DNA of 64,000 bases from Pelagomonas calceolata (GCA_918797485.1 CAKKNE010000001.1:6138001-6202000); one strand, 5' to 3'; positions 39,015-48,914 are shown, counted from the stretch's first letter. Notes: a model not told the origin generated them from the letters alone. Numbers and translations are program-made.

Positions 39015-42000
39015 CTAAGCCGAAGCATCGGGCGACGACTGGTACGCGCTCCGCCAGTCGGACACGCCGTACATGAGCGACAGGTTGATGCGGTAGGCGT
39101 CATACGATCGCTCAAAATAAAAGGGCAGCGTCTCGTGCACGAGCGCCGACCGGAAGACGACGCACCGATTCTGGCGGTGGTCCACGTCCACGCGGTCCGC
39201 ATGCTCGACGTGCTTGCGCACGGCCCTGAAATCCCGATTCGCTTGCAGAAACGGCATCGTGTCGGGCACCGACGCGTTGTAGATCCTCAATCCACCGCTC
39301 CCCTGCCTAAGATTGTAGCGGTCCGGCGTGAGCCAGCAGTTGACCGTGACGGCGCCCTCGTCGGCGTGGGGCCGTATGCCCATGTCCGCCTCCTGGCCAT
39401 GATACTTGTAGCCCCAGGCCTGCACGAGGCGTTTCGGCCCCACGATGTCCGGTAATTTTGCTCCGAACTCCTCGACGACCTGCAGGAGTAGACCCGAGGC
39501 GATGCCGTCTTCTAGGTACGCTCCGAGGTGGCCCCTTTTGGCGTCGTACCAGACCGTCGACTCCACGAGCTGTTTCCGCAAATGCGTTAACGCGTGGTCC
39601 GACAACGCACCATCAATCACACAAAGGTTAATGCGCTCAAAGTCCGCCGTCGCTTTCGCAGCGGTCTGCTCATCAATAAGCACGGCCTCGCTGTCCATCG
39701 ATCGCGGCATGTACAGGTGCACGCCCCGATCCAAAGTGGCTAACACGGGCAGCACGGCGTCGGACGCGACCTCCCTTAACGACCGCGCGTCCGTCTCGTC
39801 GTCTTGCGAGATAGCGGAGAGGCGCTCTGCTGCGTCGGCGTAAGATGATGCGAGCTCGTCCAGGCTCGTGACGGAACACGGCGCGAGCGCGTCCACGACA
39901 CTCGGCGCGAGCTCGACGCCCGTCGACGCGAGGTGCGCGAACTGCGCGGCCGCGTGCCTCAATTTCCCCGGCGTCGCCTCGAAGTCCGACGGTCGGTCGG
40001 GAATTAAATTGGACAGCTTGAGGCCCGTCGCGCCCATCTGCAGGACGCCGCCCGACCCGTCCTCCATGAACACGAGCGCCGCCGTGTCCGGGACGGCGTA
40101 AGACCACAGAGATCCAGAACAGTTCAGCACGGGCCTCCTCAATTTGAACAGAGCCTCCCAGTGCGTCGCCGCTTGGTCGACGGCGCCCTGAGCCTTCGTG
40201 AGGTACTGCGCGGCGAGCGCCGTGAGCGCGCCGCGCCGATCTAACGTCGTATTCGGCAGCCCGCTCTCGGCGACCGCCGCCGCGACCAACAGAGCCTCGC
40301 GCTCCCGCGTATTCAGTAAAGGCGTGACGTTCTCGCGGTCGATCCTCGTCGCCTCCCCCAATAACAGTGCGAGTAATTGGCGCATCTGGGGGTTGTCGTT
40401 CGACGGGAGCAGCCGCGCCACGCCGCAGGCCGCCGCCCAGTACTCGTCCCTTCTTAACAAAGCCCCGGGGTTCTCATCGTCGGCTTTCTCGCCGTCGACG
40501 CCGACGCAGGCCACGTCTTGAGCTCTCTGGTTAAGATCCCGCGCGGGGCAGACCAGACCAGAGTACAGGTTCGCGTACTGCACTGCCATGCGGTCGAAGG
40601 ACAGGTCCTGGCCTCCGTGCAGCCCGCGGACGCGCGGCGCCGCCTCGGCACCGAGACGTCTTCTCCACTCCGAGTCCTCGGCCACGCGCAGCAGCGCCTC
40701 CGTCAGCCCGGCCACCGACGGCGTATCCACCACGATGCCGTGCGCGTCGCCCCGTCGTAAGTACTCGGAGACGCCGCCCACGCCGAACGTGACCACGGCC
40801 TTCCCTTCGGCCATCGCTTCCACGTTGCACATGCAGAAGGTTTCTTCCAATACGTTCGAGTGCACCACCACGTCCAACGACTCGCGCACGGCCGCTCTCA
40901 CGTCGGACGGCTCGAGCCAGCCCGCGAAATGCATTTCCGTCCCGGGCCCTCTCTCTTCTGAAACGTAGCGCCCGCCCGTCACGCGCAGACCCAATCTATG
41001 AGCTAATCGTTCCAGCGGTTCGCGCAGCGGGCCGTCTCCCAACACAGCGAAGGACACGTCGAGCGGCGTGTGCCGGTAGGCCGCTCCCACCGCCGCCGCG
41101 GCCCTTATAAATAGCCCAGGAGACTTCTGGGGCGCGAGCCGCCCCACGAAGCCGAAGCGCACCCGACTCACATTCGTCTCCTGTCGGAGAATGGGCCCGG
41201 CCTCGAAGCCCGGGGGCACGACCGCCGCTTGTGTCAAGGCGCCGCGCTCCCGCCAGAAGCGGCCCGCGAAGTGCGACGGCACGACCAGCGCCGACGCCGT
41301 GCCGTCGGCGCCCGTCGGCAGCGAGCCCCACCACAGGTTCGACGGCTCGCACAATATATGAGGCACGCCCGCGAGGCGCGCCGCCTCGACCATCGTCCTA
41401 TCATCATGGCGGTGGTTCTCGTGGTTCGTAAAGCTAAATATGTCCGCGCCCTTGACCACGTCGACGAAGGGCTGGATGATGCCTCGGACGTCCTCCGCCA
41501 AATCGTCGAGATGACGCGCGGCCGCCAGGATGCTCGACAGTCGGTTCGTCGTGTTCCCGCGACCCCACTCCCTCACCAAGTGTCCGGGGATCTGCGTGTA
41601 GAACTTGTGCACCGGAACGTCCAACGCTTTTAGTAGTGGTTCGAGCGGCCCGGTCGTCCGGTTCGGCTGCGGGGGTATGGCGAAGGCGAAGTCCAGGGAG
41701 AACGCCCGTCGACCGGACCAGGTTTTAATAAGGGGGAGCCGCCGCGCCTGCTCCAGCGCGAGCATGGACTGGCCGCCCAGCTGCAGCTGGCCCGCGAGTA
41801 CGACGCGGATCGGCCTCTCCCGTCGGTCGAGGCACGCCGCGTGGCTCAGCTCGTCGCCGCGCGGTCGTATGACGCCTTCTACGTCCTTCACCTCGCCCGC
41901 CTCCCGCAAAATAGCGTCGCCCGGCGCCGGCACTAAGTCGTACGTGACGGTCGCGGCGTCCCCAAAGTCGCCGTCGGGCTCGTCCCTATCCCTTAATACA

Positions 42001-42293
42001 ATTTCGAGGAAGTGCGTGCCCAGCCGCGAGGACAGCGTGAGCGTGCTGTCCGGCAGCGGCGGGCCCAGCGTGTTCGTGTAGCCGCGGTCGACGCGCGTCA
42101 CGACGCGCAGCCGGTCGTAGCCGTCGTCCGGCAAATCGTAGTAGTGCAGCACGAGGCGCACGCCCCGGATGTTCTGGCCCGTCCCGTCGTCCTCCCCGTA
42201 GACGACGGCGTCCTGGAGGGGCTCTGCTATTTTTATGTATGGTCTGGCCGCCGCGCCGAGCAGCAGGAGGGCTGCACGGAATTGCTTAGGCAT
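39015..42293 (-). CDS. GT4-type glycosyltransferase fused to a 2-oxoglutarate/iron dioxygenase
   Basis: 1092 residues from ATG 42293, whose start MPKQFRAALLLLGAAARPYI resembles a signal peptide. Residues about 150-560 are a GT-B glycosyltransferase: a G-G-Q-S loop, VRFGFVGRLAPQKSPGLFIRA, AVLGDGPLREPLE, and the donor-binding EETFCMCNVEAMAEGKAVV with its E-x7-E. After an Ala-rich helical linker comes a C-terminal prolyl-hydroxylase-like double-stranded beta helix. It has IRPHADEGAVTVNCWLTP (H-x-D iron ligands), FRSALVHETLPF (third His) and YRINLSLMYG (Arg for 2-oxoglutarate). Both active sites look complete. A natural inference is hydroxylation and glycosylation of one secretory-pathway protein, as with hydroxyproline glycosides. 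Confidence 0.8.
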   Translation of the reverse strand: MPKQFRAALLLLGAAARPYIKIAEPLQDAVVYGEDDGTGQNIRGVRLVLHYYDLPDDGYDRLRVVTRVDRGYTNTLGPPLPDSTLTLSSRLGTHFLEIVLRDRDEPDGDFGDAATVTYDLVPAPGDAILREAGEVKDVEGVIRPRGDELSHAACLDRRERPIRVVLAGQLQLGGQSMLALEQARRLPLIKTWSGRRAFSLDFAFAIPPQPNRTTGPLEPLLKALDVPVHKFYTQIPGHLVREWGRGNTTNRLSSILAAARHLDDLAEDVRGIIQPFVDVVKGADIFSFTNHENHRHDDRTMVEAARLAGVPHILCEPSNLWWGSLPTGADGTASALVVPSHFAGRFWRERGALTQAAVVPPGFEAGPILRQETNVSRVRFGFVGRLAPQKSPGLFIRAAAAVGAAYRHTPLDVSFAVLGDGPLREPLERLAHRLGLRVTGGRYVSEERGPGTEMHFAGWLEPSDVRAAVRESLDVVVHSNVLEETFCMCNVEAMAEGKAVVTFGVGGVSEYLRRGDAHGIVVDTPSVAGLTEALLRVAEDSEWRRRLGAEAAPRVRGLHGGQDLSFDRMAVQYANLYSGLVCPARDLNQRAQDVACVGVDGEKADDENPGALLRRDEYWAAACGVARLLPSNDNPQMRQLLALLLGEATRIDRENVTPLLNTREREALLVAAAVAESGLPNTTLDRRGALTALAAQYLTKAQGAVDQAATHWEALFKLRRPVLNCSGSLWSYAVPDTAALVFMEDGSGGVLQMGATGLKLSNLIPDRPSDFEATPGKLRHAAAQFAHLASTGVELAPSVVDALAPCSVTSLDELASSYADAAERLSAISQDDETDARSLREVASDAVLPVLATLDRGVHLYMPRSMDSEAVLIDEQTAAKATADFERINLCVIDGALSDHALTHLRKQLVESTVWYDAKRGHLGAYLEDGIASGLLLQVVEEFGAKLPDIVGPKRLVQAWGYKYHGQEADMGIRPHADEGAVTVNCWLTPDRYNLRQGSGGLRIYNASVPDTMPFLQANRDFRAVRKHVEHADRVDVDHRQNRCVVFRSALVHETLPFYFERSYDAYRINLSLMYGVSDWRSAYQSSPDASA

Positions 42294-42475
42294 CGTCGTA
42301 TGTGGGATTATGCATCTGTAAGGCACTGTTGCGGCTTTCCGGGCGGCGCAATAAATGCCTGGTTTGTCACCCCGCACGTCTTTGTGAGAGCTGAGCTGCC
42401 TTTTTGGGCTGCCCAGCGCGCCATCGACGCGTAAGGCTGCCCGAAAACTGAACACGCGAGCCGGGGGCTGCCACC

Positions 42476-43486
42476 ATGCGTACTCTTGTTGTGCTGGGCT
42501 CCTTGGCCGCCGCACGGGCCTATAATGGCTATGCGGTCGGACCGGACACCTTGTCCTACCAAGCTGCCGTGTCGTACTGCGTCAGCGTCGGTGGGGAGAT
42601 TGCATCGATCCACAGCGACGCCGACAACGAGGCCGCGCGCGACGCGTGTGGCGACAACGTGTGCTGGATTGGGCTCCGGGAGAGCGGGGGCGAAGCGGGC
42701 ACGCATGCGTTCGAGCAGATATGGCGCTGGCCGGACAACTCGACGGCCGGCGCGGACTCGTACCACAACTGGGCGCCGGGCGAGCCCGACTACAGTGAAT
42801 ACTACGACGAACGGCACGCCGTGATGAATGAAGGGCACAACCCGCAATACAATCGATGGAACTGGAGAGTGTCGACGTCGGGCCTCTGGTTTGCCATCCA
42901 CTCCGACACGTGGTCTACTTATGTGCCCCTCTGCGGCGTGAACGCTCCCACGACGGCTCCGACGCTGTCGCCGGCGCCGACTTCGTCGCCAAAACCAACG
43001 TCTAGCTTTTCCTGCGACAACGACAAGTGCGGCGTGTCCGGGAACGACGAGTGCTGTCATAGTTCATGGGACGAGCCGGTCTGCTCGGGAGGCTACGTGC
43101 CGGTCGAGTTTGGGGATCACGATTGCCTGTTTACGTGTTGCACGGTTGCCGTCACGCACGAGGAGGTCACGGCGTCGGGTCACCAGTGGGAGGACCACGC
43201 GGTTCATAGCGATGACTGGGACGACGACTGGGGCGGCGGCAGCGGTGGTGGTTGGGCCTTATTCATTTTCCTCTATCTCTTGGTTTTCTCTGGCGTTCCG
43301 GCCATCATCACCGCGATCATCGCCTGCATCTGCGTGCGGTGCGGGTGCTGCAAGAGTTGCTTGCCTCCGAAGCTCAAGCAAAAAGACCTGGCCGCCACGC
43401 CGCCAACGGTGCCAAGCGGGGTCGAGCTGACCGCGCCTCCCGCGCAAGTCTACAAGGCATCGATCGTCGCGAGCGAGGGCGTCTAG
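42476..43486 (+). CDS. C-type lectin-like type I membrane protein
   Basis: 336 residues, ATG 42476 in a good context (CCACCATGCG). Signal peptide MRTLVVLGSLAAARA, then a C-type lectin-like domain (YQAAVSYCVSVGGEIASIHS, CWIGLRESGG, FEQIWRWPDNS, YHNWAPGEPDYSEYYDE). The usual EPN/QPD sugar triad is changed to EPD. A PT-rich linker, a Cys-rich module (CDNDKCGVSGNDECCHSSW) and an acidic His-rich stalk follow. The membrane helix is ALFIFLYLLVFSGVPAIITA, and the cytosolic part begins with a Cys cluster (CVRCGCCKSC) that may be palmitoylated. Likely a surface receptor or adhesin. The 182-bp divergent spacer upstream holds a weak motif copy (TGTAAGGCACTGTTGC near 42317). Confidence 0.75.
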   Translation: MRTLVVLGSLAAARAYNGYAVGPDTLSYQAAVSYCVSVGGEIASIHSDADNEAARDACGDNVCWIGLRESGGEAGTHAFEQIWRWPDNSTAGADSYHNWAPGEPDYSEYYDERHAVMNEGHNPQYNRWNWRVSTSGLWFAIHSDTWSTYVPLCGVNAPTTAPTLSPAPTSSPKPTSSFSCDNDKCGVSGNDECCHSSWDEPVCSGGYVPVEFGDHDCLFTCCTVAVTHEEVTASGHQWEDHAVHSDDWDDDWGGGSGGGWALFIFLYLLVFSGVPAIITAIIACICVRCGCCKSCLPPKLKQKDLAATPPTVPSGVELTAPPAQVYKASIVASEGV

Positions 43487-43656
43487 TCGCCCCCGCCAGA
43501 ATTCGTCCCCCGTTTCTCCTTTTGCAATTTCATGACCGCCTTGATTGGTGCCGTTGAGGCGCGTCCCAGACTAATGATTTATTTTTACCACAATGCCCAT
43601 ACTTACTTCTCGCAAATATGACGCGCCACAGCCTGGCAGCGCGCACAACGGCGCGC

Positions 43657-44046
43657 CTAGAAATCGCTGTTGCTGATATAGAACCCGATCGCGATCGTGA
43701 TCAGGAAGCCGACGCCGCTCGCGAGCAGGATCGGCCCATCCCCACCATCGAGCGTCACGCCGACCGTGTCGCCGACCATCTTCGCGTAGCGCCGCCGCGG
43801 GCCGCTGCACTGCGGGCACTTAAAGCCGAACGTCTGCTCCTCAAAGTAGCGGCCGCCGAAGATCTTGCGGTCGTAGACGTAGCCGCAGTCGGCGCAGACC
43901 CAGTCGCCCTGCCAGTACTGCTCGGCCTTCTCCTTCGCCGACAGCGCCGCGTTCAGCGGCTGGAGGCCCGGGAGGTGCTCGCGCACGGGGGGCACGAAGG
44001 CCGTCGCGCAGCTTGCGAGGACTGCGAAGGCCGTCGGTCGCAGCAT
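43657..44046 (-). CDS. Plastid rubredoxin with membrane anchor (RBD1-like)
   Basis: 129 residues, ATG 44046. The leader MLRPTAFAVLASCATAFVPP has the A-F-V-P junction of stramenopile plastid bipartite signals. The rubredoxin iron site is CADCGYVY and CPQCSGP, about 35 residues apart. A single C-terminal helix (ILLASGVGFLITIAIGFYI) anchors it. This is the plan of the photosystem-associated rubredoxin (RBD1/RubA), a factor in photosystem II assembly in cyanobacteria, algae and plants. The symbol is not assigned because orthology was not tested. Confidence 0.85.
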   Translation of the reverse strand: MLRPTAFAVLASCATAFVPPVREHLPGLQPLNAALSAKEKAEQYWQGDWVCADCGYVYDRKIFGGRYFEEQTFGFKCPQCSGPRRRYAKMVGDTVGVTLDGGDGPILLASGVGFLITIAIGFYISNSDF

Positions 44047-44641
44047 TGTCAGTTGTGTCGTGGATATTAGTCGATGTTAGTGGATATTAGCTCGTCGCGG
44101 GCGCGAAAGCAAGCCGCCACCCTAAGCTCAACAATGGCTGCTGAAAGCGTCGGGCTGACGAACGGATGGAACCGAAGGCCCAAACGTAGGAAAGGTATCG
44201 TGTCCGGGATCGTCGCAGCCTCTGAACGTGCGTTCGAGCTGACCGCGCGTAGACCAGCGTGTTTTTGTGCGGAGCTGGACAGCCATCTGACGGGGACTCC
44301 TCTGCCCGTACTTAAATCGACGTGTCCCTGCTGCCAGACGGCGTGAATGGAAGGAGCAGTCTTTGCTCAACGGCTTCAGAGGCAAAAGCCGGGTCTCTAG
44401 TATGACAAAAACACCCGGATCTGTGAGAGGCGGCCAAAGCTCCTCTCCCAAGCGCATCGCGCGCGAATCGCAGCCCCACGCATCGACACGAGTCCACCCT
44501 GAACGAATTGCGACGGGCGATCCGTGCCAAAGGCTCGCATCGCTGCCCAACCGCGAGGCAGCAGCCGCTCGCATCGTTGTCGCACTCCGGACGCCATCGA
44601 CGCAGCTCCGGACGCCGTTCCACGCGCCAGCCCTGGCCACC
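44047..44641. other. Spacer upstream of the basic protein at 44642
   Basis: About 600 bp. ORFs run through it in frame with the downstream gene from 44402, but codon use and residues (Ser/Arg-rich, no hydrophobic core) are unconvincing. No motif of the GCTAG type is present. Confidence 0.4.
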
Positions 44642-45217
44642 ATGGACATGCCAACACGACTGCAGACTTCCATGCTCATCAGCGCCGCGCGCGTCACGCC
44701 CACGAAGCGGCGCCTCGCGTGGTCCCCAGACGCGGGGCAGCGCACGGTGTCGCCTTGGTCGAGTCCGGAAGCGGAGCGACTTGCACAGCGCCGCGCGGGC
44801 TGGCGCTACTACGCGAGCCCGGCGCCCCTGGACGCGAAGCCGGCCGCGCGGCCAGCCGCACCAGTGACGCCGAAACCCGCCGCGCCCGTCGTCACGCCGC
44901 GCCGGCGGCGAAAGACGCCGCGCCGGACTAAACCCGACGCCGCGCAAATGAGGCAACTCGAGAAGGGCTGGCTCCACCACGGCTCGCGCCACGCGCCGAT
45001 CGTCGACCGGCCCCCGCCGCGGTCGCCGCGGCGGTGGCGCAAATCGCCGTCGGTGCCCGACGAGGACGTGGCCTACGACGTCGAAGAAGAAGAATACGTC
45101 AAAATCCCGGTCGCGCTGTTCAAGAACCTGTCCAAGTACTTTGCGTGCGCCAAGCCGGATTTCGTGGAGCAGGCGCGGCCCCCGGACGACGAGGAAGAGC
45201 GAGTTATCGTGGGGTAA
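44642..45217 (+). CDS. Small basic Pro/Arg-rich protein, function unknown
   Basis: 191 residues if translation starts at 44642, which has a strong initiation context (GCCACCATGG). The frame is open further upstream to an ATG at 44402, so a longer form is possible. The protein has a Pro/Arg/Lys-rich middle (TPRRRRKTPRRTKP) that may be a nuclear signal, and an acidic C-terminal segment (DEDVAYDVEEEEYVKIPV) followed by LFKNLSKYFACAKPDFVEQA. That last part is the only piece that looks like a conserved module. Not recognised. Confidence 0.45.
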   Translation: MDMPTRLQTSMLISAARVTPTKRRLAWSPDAGQRTVSPWSSPEAERLAQRRAGWRYYASPAPLDAKPAARPAAPVTPKPAAPVVTPRRRRKTPRRTKPDAAQMRQLEKGWLHHGSRHAPIVDRPPPRSPRRWRKSPSVPDEDVAYDVEEEEYVKIPVALFKNLSKYFACAKPDFVEQARPPDDEEERVIVG

Positions 45218-45789
45218 GGAATATTGTGTGTATGTAGGCTCTGTTTTAATTGTTACGGTGCTAGGACTAGTGGGCGGAGGCTCTGCCCAGGGCTGGGGGG
45301 GAGACACCGGGTGTAGGCTCTGTCGCGAGGTCCGTCTCAGTCGGTACGCGGACAGAAGCGGCCAAGCCCGTGCGCTGGGACCAAAACCAGGCTCCCGCAA
45401 ATAGGAAACCCCGTGTTCGCCATATATTTCTGTAAGGTCGATGTTACGGTGCTAGGCCCCTAGCGTCCTGTAAGACACTAGCAAAGCAGCCATGACATTG
45501 TGGCTGTCACCGCTTTTGTGCTTCATCCAGCCGCGTTGTGGCACATAGAGCGCGAGTAGGACTCTGTTCGACTCCTGGCGTCACGCGAAACGAGTGCTGC
45601 GCTTCCGGCTGGGCCTGTGGCGGCTACAGCATTTCTAAAGGAAAAAAACAGCAAAACCGCAGCGCACAAACGCCGGGCGCAGCGCAACAAAAACGCCGGG
45701 CACGACGAGCCTTGCCTCCGCAACGCTTCGTAGCCTGTACCAGAGATCTCTTGGAGGTGTTGAGGGAGTGCCGCACCACACATTAAATT
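45218..45789. other. Tandem-gene spacer with one motif copy
   Basis: 570 bp between two plus-strand genes. It contains the reverse motif copy at 45460 and two loose repeats of TGTTACGGTGCTAGG (near 45252 and 45442). No gene is visible. Confidence 0.5.
45460..45482 (-). promoter_or_regulatory. GCTAG-GTCTTAC motif, copy 7 (reverse)
   Basis: Reads GCTAGTGTCTTACA, spacer, GCTAG on the minus strand. It lies 308 bp upstream of the plus-strand coiled-coil gene at 45790; no minus-strand gene starts nearby, so either orientation seems to be tolerated. Confidence 0.55.
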
Positions 45790-46392
45790 ATGGACGGCAT
45801 AACAGCATTGCAAAAACACCTCGTCCGCGTAAAACTCGAGCACGCCGAGCGCGAGGCGGCCTTGGAGCGGACCGTCGCCGAGTTGAGAGGCGAAAACGAC
45901 GAGCTCAAGGCCGCGCTAGACGACGCGGCCGACGAGTTGGACCTGTGTTGGGCCCACGTGCACCAGCTGCGCCTCGAGACCACCACAAAATTCCAGGTCG
46001 AGGAGCGCGACGACTGGCGCGCGTTAGTGCGAAGCGTCCAGGAGGACCGCCAGCGGCTCCAGCAGGAGAACGCGCGGCTCCAGGCGCTCGTCGCGCCGGG
46101 GCCGGCCGCGCGAACTACCTCGGCTCCGCTTCCCGACGCGCTGACGTCGCCGCGGCCGCCGCGCCCGACGCGGCCGCCGCCGCCGCCGCCCGTCGAGACG
46201 CCGCGCCTCGCAAAGAAGCCGCGCGAGCGCGCGCCGTCGCCCCGCGCGACGGCCTACGCGCTCACCGGCACGCCGCGGAAGCGCAAAATCGTGCTGCCGC
46301 GGCCGAGCCCGTCAGCGCGCGAGCCGTGGTTCCTGTGGGTGCTGCTCTTCGGGCGGCCGCTCGACATCGACGGGCCGGTACTGTGTGTATGA
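45790..46392 (+). CDS. Small coiled-coil protein, function unknown
   Basis: 200 residues, ATG 45790. The first 100 residues are two heptad-rich helices (HAEREAALERTVAELRGEND and DRQRLQQENARLQALV) joined by ELDLCWAHVHQLRLETTTK. A proline-rich segment (SPRPPRPTRPPPPPPVETP) and a basic stretch with TGTPRKRKIVLP follow. The C-terminal EPWFLWVLLFGRPLDIDGP is hydrophobic but short. It resembles small centrosome or flagellum coiled-coil proteins in form only. Confidence 0.5.
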   Translation: MDGITALQKHLVRVKLEHAEREAALERTVAELRGENDELKAALDDAADELDLCWAHVHQLRLETTTKFQVEERDDWRALVRSVQEDRQRLQQENARLQALVAPGPAARTTSAPLPDALTSPRPPRPTRPPPPPPVETPRLAKKPRERAPSPRATAYALTGTPRKRKIVLPRPSPSAREPWFLWVLLFGRPLDIDGPVLCV

Positions 46393-46440
46393 GGTTTAGA
46401 GACCTAAAACTTATAAATATGAACACGATCGATGCTGGGG

Positions 46441-47969
46441 TCAGTAGAGCTGCTCGACGCCCGACCCCTTCGCCTTCGCGTCGGCGCGCCGCTCAGCCCG
46501 CCGGAGCAGCAGGGGGATCGGCACCGCTAGTAGAGCGCACGCCGCGTTCGTCAGGAAGGGCAGCCCGCCCGGGAAGCGGCGGAAGCCGCAGGACGCCGCG
46601 AAGAGCGAGCCCGAGACGACTGGAGTGAAGATGCGCGCCGCGGCGCGCGTCGACCTGTGCGGAAATTTTACGGTGCGTCCTGAATCGCCGCGTCGACCTC
46701 CACGCCATCGACGCGACGCACACTGGTTGATTTCCACACCGGCGTCGACTGGATCAGCGCTAGGTTCTTCGCGCGCGCGTCGGCCGTCGGCGACGTCCTT
46801 GCTACCAATGTGGCTGTGGACGTGTCCGAGATGCCGGCGCCCGCGCGGTTTATCAGGTAAAAGAGCGAGTGGAGCGGCTGCGCTCGCACGATGCTTTGCG
46901 AAGCCATGCCCAGCGACAGCGTGAGCAAGCCGAAGCACGACGTCAGGTGCGGGCCGATGCGCCTGACTAAGGTCGGAAAGAGCACCTGGGCCGCGATCGT
47001 CGTCAGCGCGCCGGCCGAGAACGTCGCTGATAATTGAGGTTGATCATACCCCATAAACTTGGGCGCGAACAACCCGTAGCAGTAGACCGACAGCGTCAGC
47101 GACCAGCCGACGACGAGCGCGATGGACCGGAGCGCGAACTGCGCCGACACGCCGGGCAGGATCCCGGGCGCCGGCTTCGTAGGCGCGACTTGCTTCTGCT
47201 CAACCTTGAGCGCCGGCTCGTCCTGGGACGCGATTGCTTGTGCTTTTGCGGCTGTTGCTTGGAAGGACCTGGCCAGCACGCCCAGCACGCCGGCCGCGAA
47301 GACCGAGGCCGTCAAGAAGACCGCGCGTAATCGAAAAGCCTGGGGCACGCCCGCCGCCGCGAAGGCCGACATGAGCAGGGCGGCGCAGGACGGCCCGACG
47401 ACCACGGCCATCTGCGACGACGCCGCGACGCGCGCGAGGGCCGCGGGCGCTTGCGCCGGCGCCACGAGCTCCGTCGCCGCGGCCTGGGCCACGGGCACGC
47501 TGGCGGCGAAGGCGCCGCACAGGAAGCGGCAGACGACGATCGCCGCGACCGACGGCGACATGGCGATGCCGACGTTGCCCAGCGTCGCGCCGGCCAAACA
47601 GAGGCAGAGCGTCTGGCCGCGGCCGCCCGCGCCGCCCGACCGTCGCACCAGCAACGGGCAGCAGACCATCTGGGCCACGCTAAAGAACGACGTCGCGAGG
47701 GCCACCTCGACGGGCTTCGCGCCGAGGCGCGTCAGGTGCAGCGGCAGCGTCGCAATCGCAATACCCTCGCCGATCATCTGCGCAAACACGCTCAGCGTGA
47801 CCGGCAGCAGCGCACGCGGCAGCGGCGCGTCGGCGTCGGCCTCGATCGCGACGGCCGCGGCCCGCGGCGGCGCGAGCAACTTCGGCGGTTTTGCCAGCGG
47901 GGCGAGGGCTGGGCCTCGGAAGGCGTATGTGCATTTTAATGCTGTTGCGAGGAGTAATAGTAGGCGCAT
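46441..47969 (-). CDS. Plastid-targeted major facilitator superfamily transporter
   Basis: Exons 47969-46750 and 46654-46441 give 477 residues. The leader MRLLLLLATALKCTYAFRGPA carries the A-F junction of stramenopile plastid signals. Twelve membrane helices are countable, starting LPVTLSVFAQMIGEGIAIATL. The loop after helix 2 (RSGGAGGRGQTL) is a loose version of the MFS G-x-x-x-D-R-x-G-R-R motif. Removing the 95-bp introner at 46655-46749 restores the last helices: NLALIQS-TRAAARIFTPVVSGSLF and later LTNAACALLAVPIPLLLRR. Without splicing the ORF stops early in introner sequence. Substrate unknown; probably a metabolite or drug-type carrier of the plastid envelope. Confidence 0.8.
46647..46749 (-). 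mobile_element. Introner, 87 bp, forming a 95-bp intron
   Basis: The element 46655-46741 is flanked by a perfect 8-bp duplication GTCGACGC (minus strand, 46749-46742 and 46654-46647). Its ends on the minus strand read CGGTGTGGAAATCAACC and AAAATTTCCGCACAG, inverted copies of each other. The GT donor is the start of the duplicated target; the AG is the end of the element. The core CCACGCCATCGACGCGACG is shared with the copies at 25822 and 18296. Confidence 0.9.
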
Positions 47970-48356
47970 CCTGCCACTGCTGTGTTGTTGTCGCGTTTCG
48001 ATTGATTCGTGCACCAATGCTACTAACGTATAATTGCAGCGCTTTGAGGCGACGCGTTTGGCTGTGTGCACGCTGCAATGCCAGTCGCGTGTGTGCCAAA
48101 AAGGAGCCTCGAGATGCGATGCCAGTCACAGTCCCTACTAGTCCTCTGGGCCTCCTTTGAATCGTCGAACGAGTCCTCCCACAATGGCGCGGTGTCTTGC
48201 TGGGCCCGCACTCAAGCCTCTCAGCGCCTGGCGCTCTCCCTGCCAATTACGCTGCCCCGTAGCCTCAATACGGGTGCGCACTCTCTCAGCGCCGGTGCTC
48301 TCCCTGCCATCCCAGGGTACGGCTGCGACGCTGCCCAGAGGACGCCAGCCGTCGCC
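47970..48356. other. Divergent spacer with a short direct repeat
   Basis: 387 bp between the MFS gene and the small gene at 48357. CTCTCAGCGCC followed by GCTCTCCCTGCC occurs twice (near 48222 and 48273). An ORF runs through but has no domain-like content. No motif copy is present. Confidence 0.5.
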
Positions 48357-48842
48357 ATGGCCGAGGACCTCAGCAACACGAAGAGCTCCTGGGAGTCGAG
48401 CATGTCCCAGATCAAGGCCCAGGAGCAGCACACGATCAACCATGAATTGGACGCGGTCCACTCCTGGAGCCCCATGTCGAACGCGGGTTGGTTGGCCACG
48501 AAAGGAAATCACGCGTTCAAGGCCCACGAGCTGCCCGGCGTCAAAAAAGCGCAGTACGAGGACCAGAAGCGGTTGCTCACGGTCTACGACAAGGAGTACC
48601 CTTCCTTGGATAAGCGGCGGAACCCCCAGGCCGCCGTCGTGGCCAAGCCGCGGCAGCTCATCGCGTCGAAGTGGCAGACGCCGCGGACGCGCGACGCTTC
48701 CGGTAACATCCAGCTGCAGACGGAGGACGTCAAGGAGCCCACCGAGACGGAGCGCCAGCTGTATTCTGGAAGGGTGCCGCAGAGCCGCCTGCGCCAGTTC
48801 GGGGACACGACCTTCGGGGGGCCGACTAACCACTTTTGCTAA
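48357..48842 (+). CDS. Unrecognised 161-residue protein
   Basis: ATG 48357 in a good context (GTCGCCATGG); the frame is open further upstream, but that part has low-complexity composition. The protein is hydrophilic, with an N-terminal helix (SSWESSMSQIKAQEQHTINHELD), a Lys/Tyr-rich middle (KKAQYEDQKRLLTVYDKEYP) and a C-terminus GRVPQSRLRQFGDTTFGGPT that ends in Cys. No signal or membrane segment. The amino acid composition is normal for a real, conserved small protein, perhaps cytoskeletal, but I know no family. Confidence 0.55.
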   Translation: MAEDLSNTKSSWESSMSQIKAQEQHTINHELDAVHSWSPMSNAGWLATKGNHAFKAHELPGVKKAQYEDQKRLLTVYDKEYPSLDKRRNPQAAVVAKPRQLIASKWQTPRTRDASGNIQLQTEDVKEPTETERQLYSGRVPQSRLRQFGDTTFGGPTNHFC

Positions 48843-48914
48843 CCTAAACCCGGTTTTTATTAGCCCGATGGCGTCGAACTAGTCCCGACGACGCTGAAGC
48901 CGCCTGGATGCGTT

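Noticed and set aside
42317-42332. TGTAAGGCACTGTTGC as an eleventh motif copy
   Set aside because: The core is partly kept but both GCTAG ends are missing; noted only as a weak relative.
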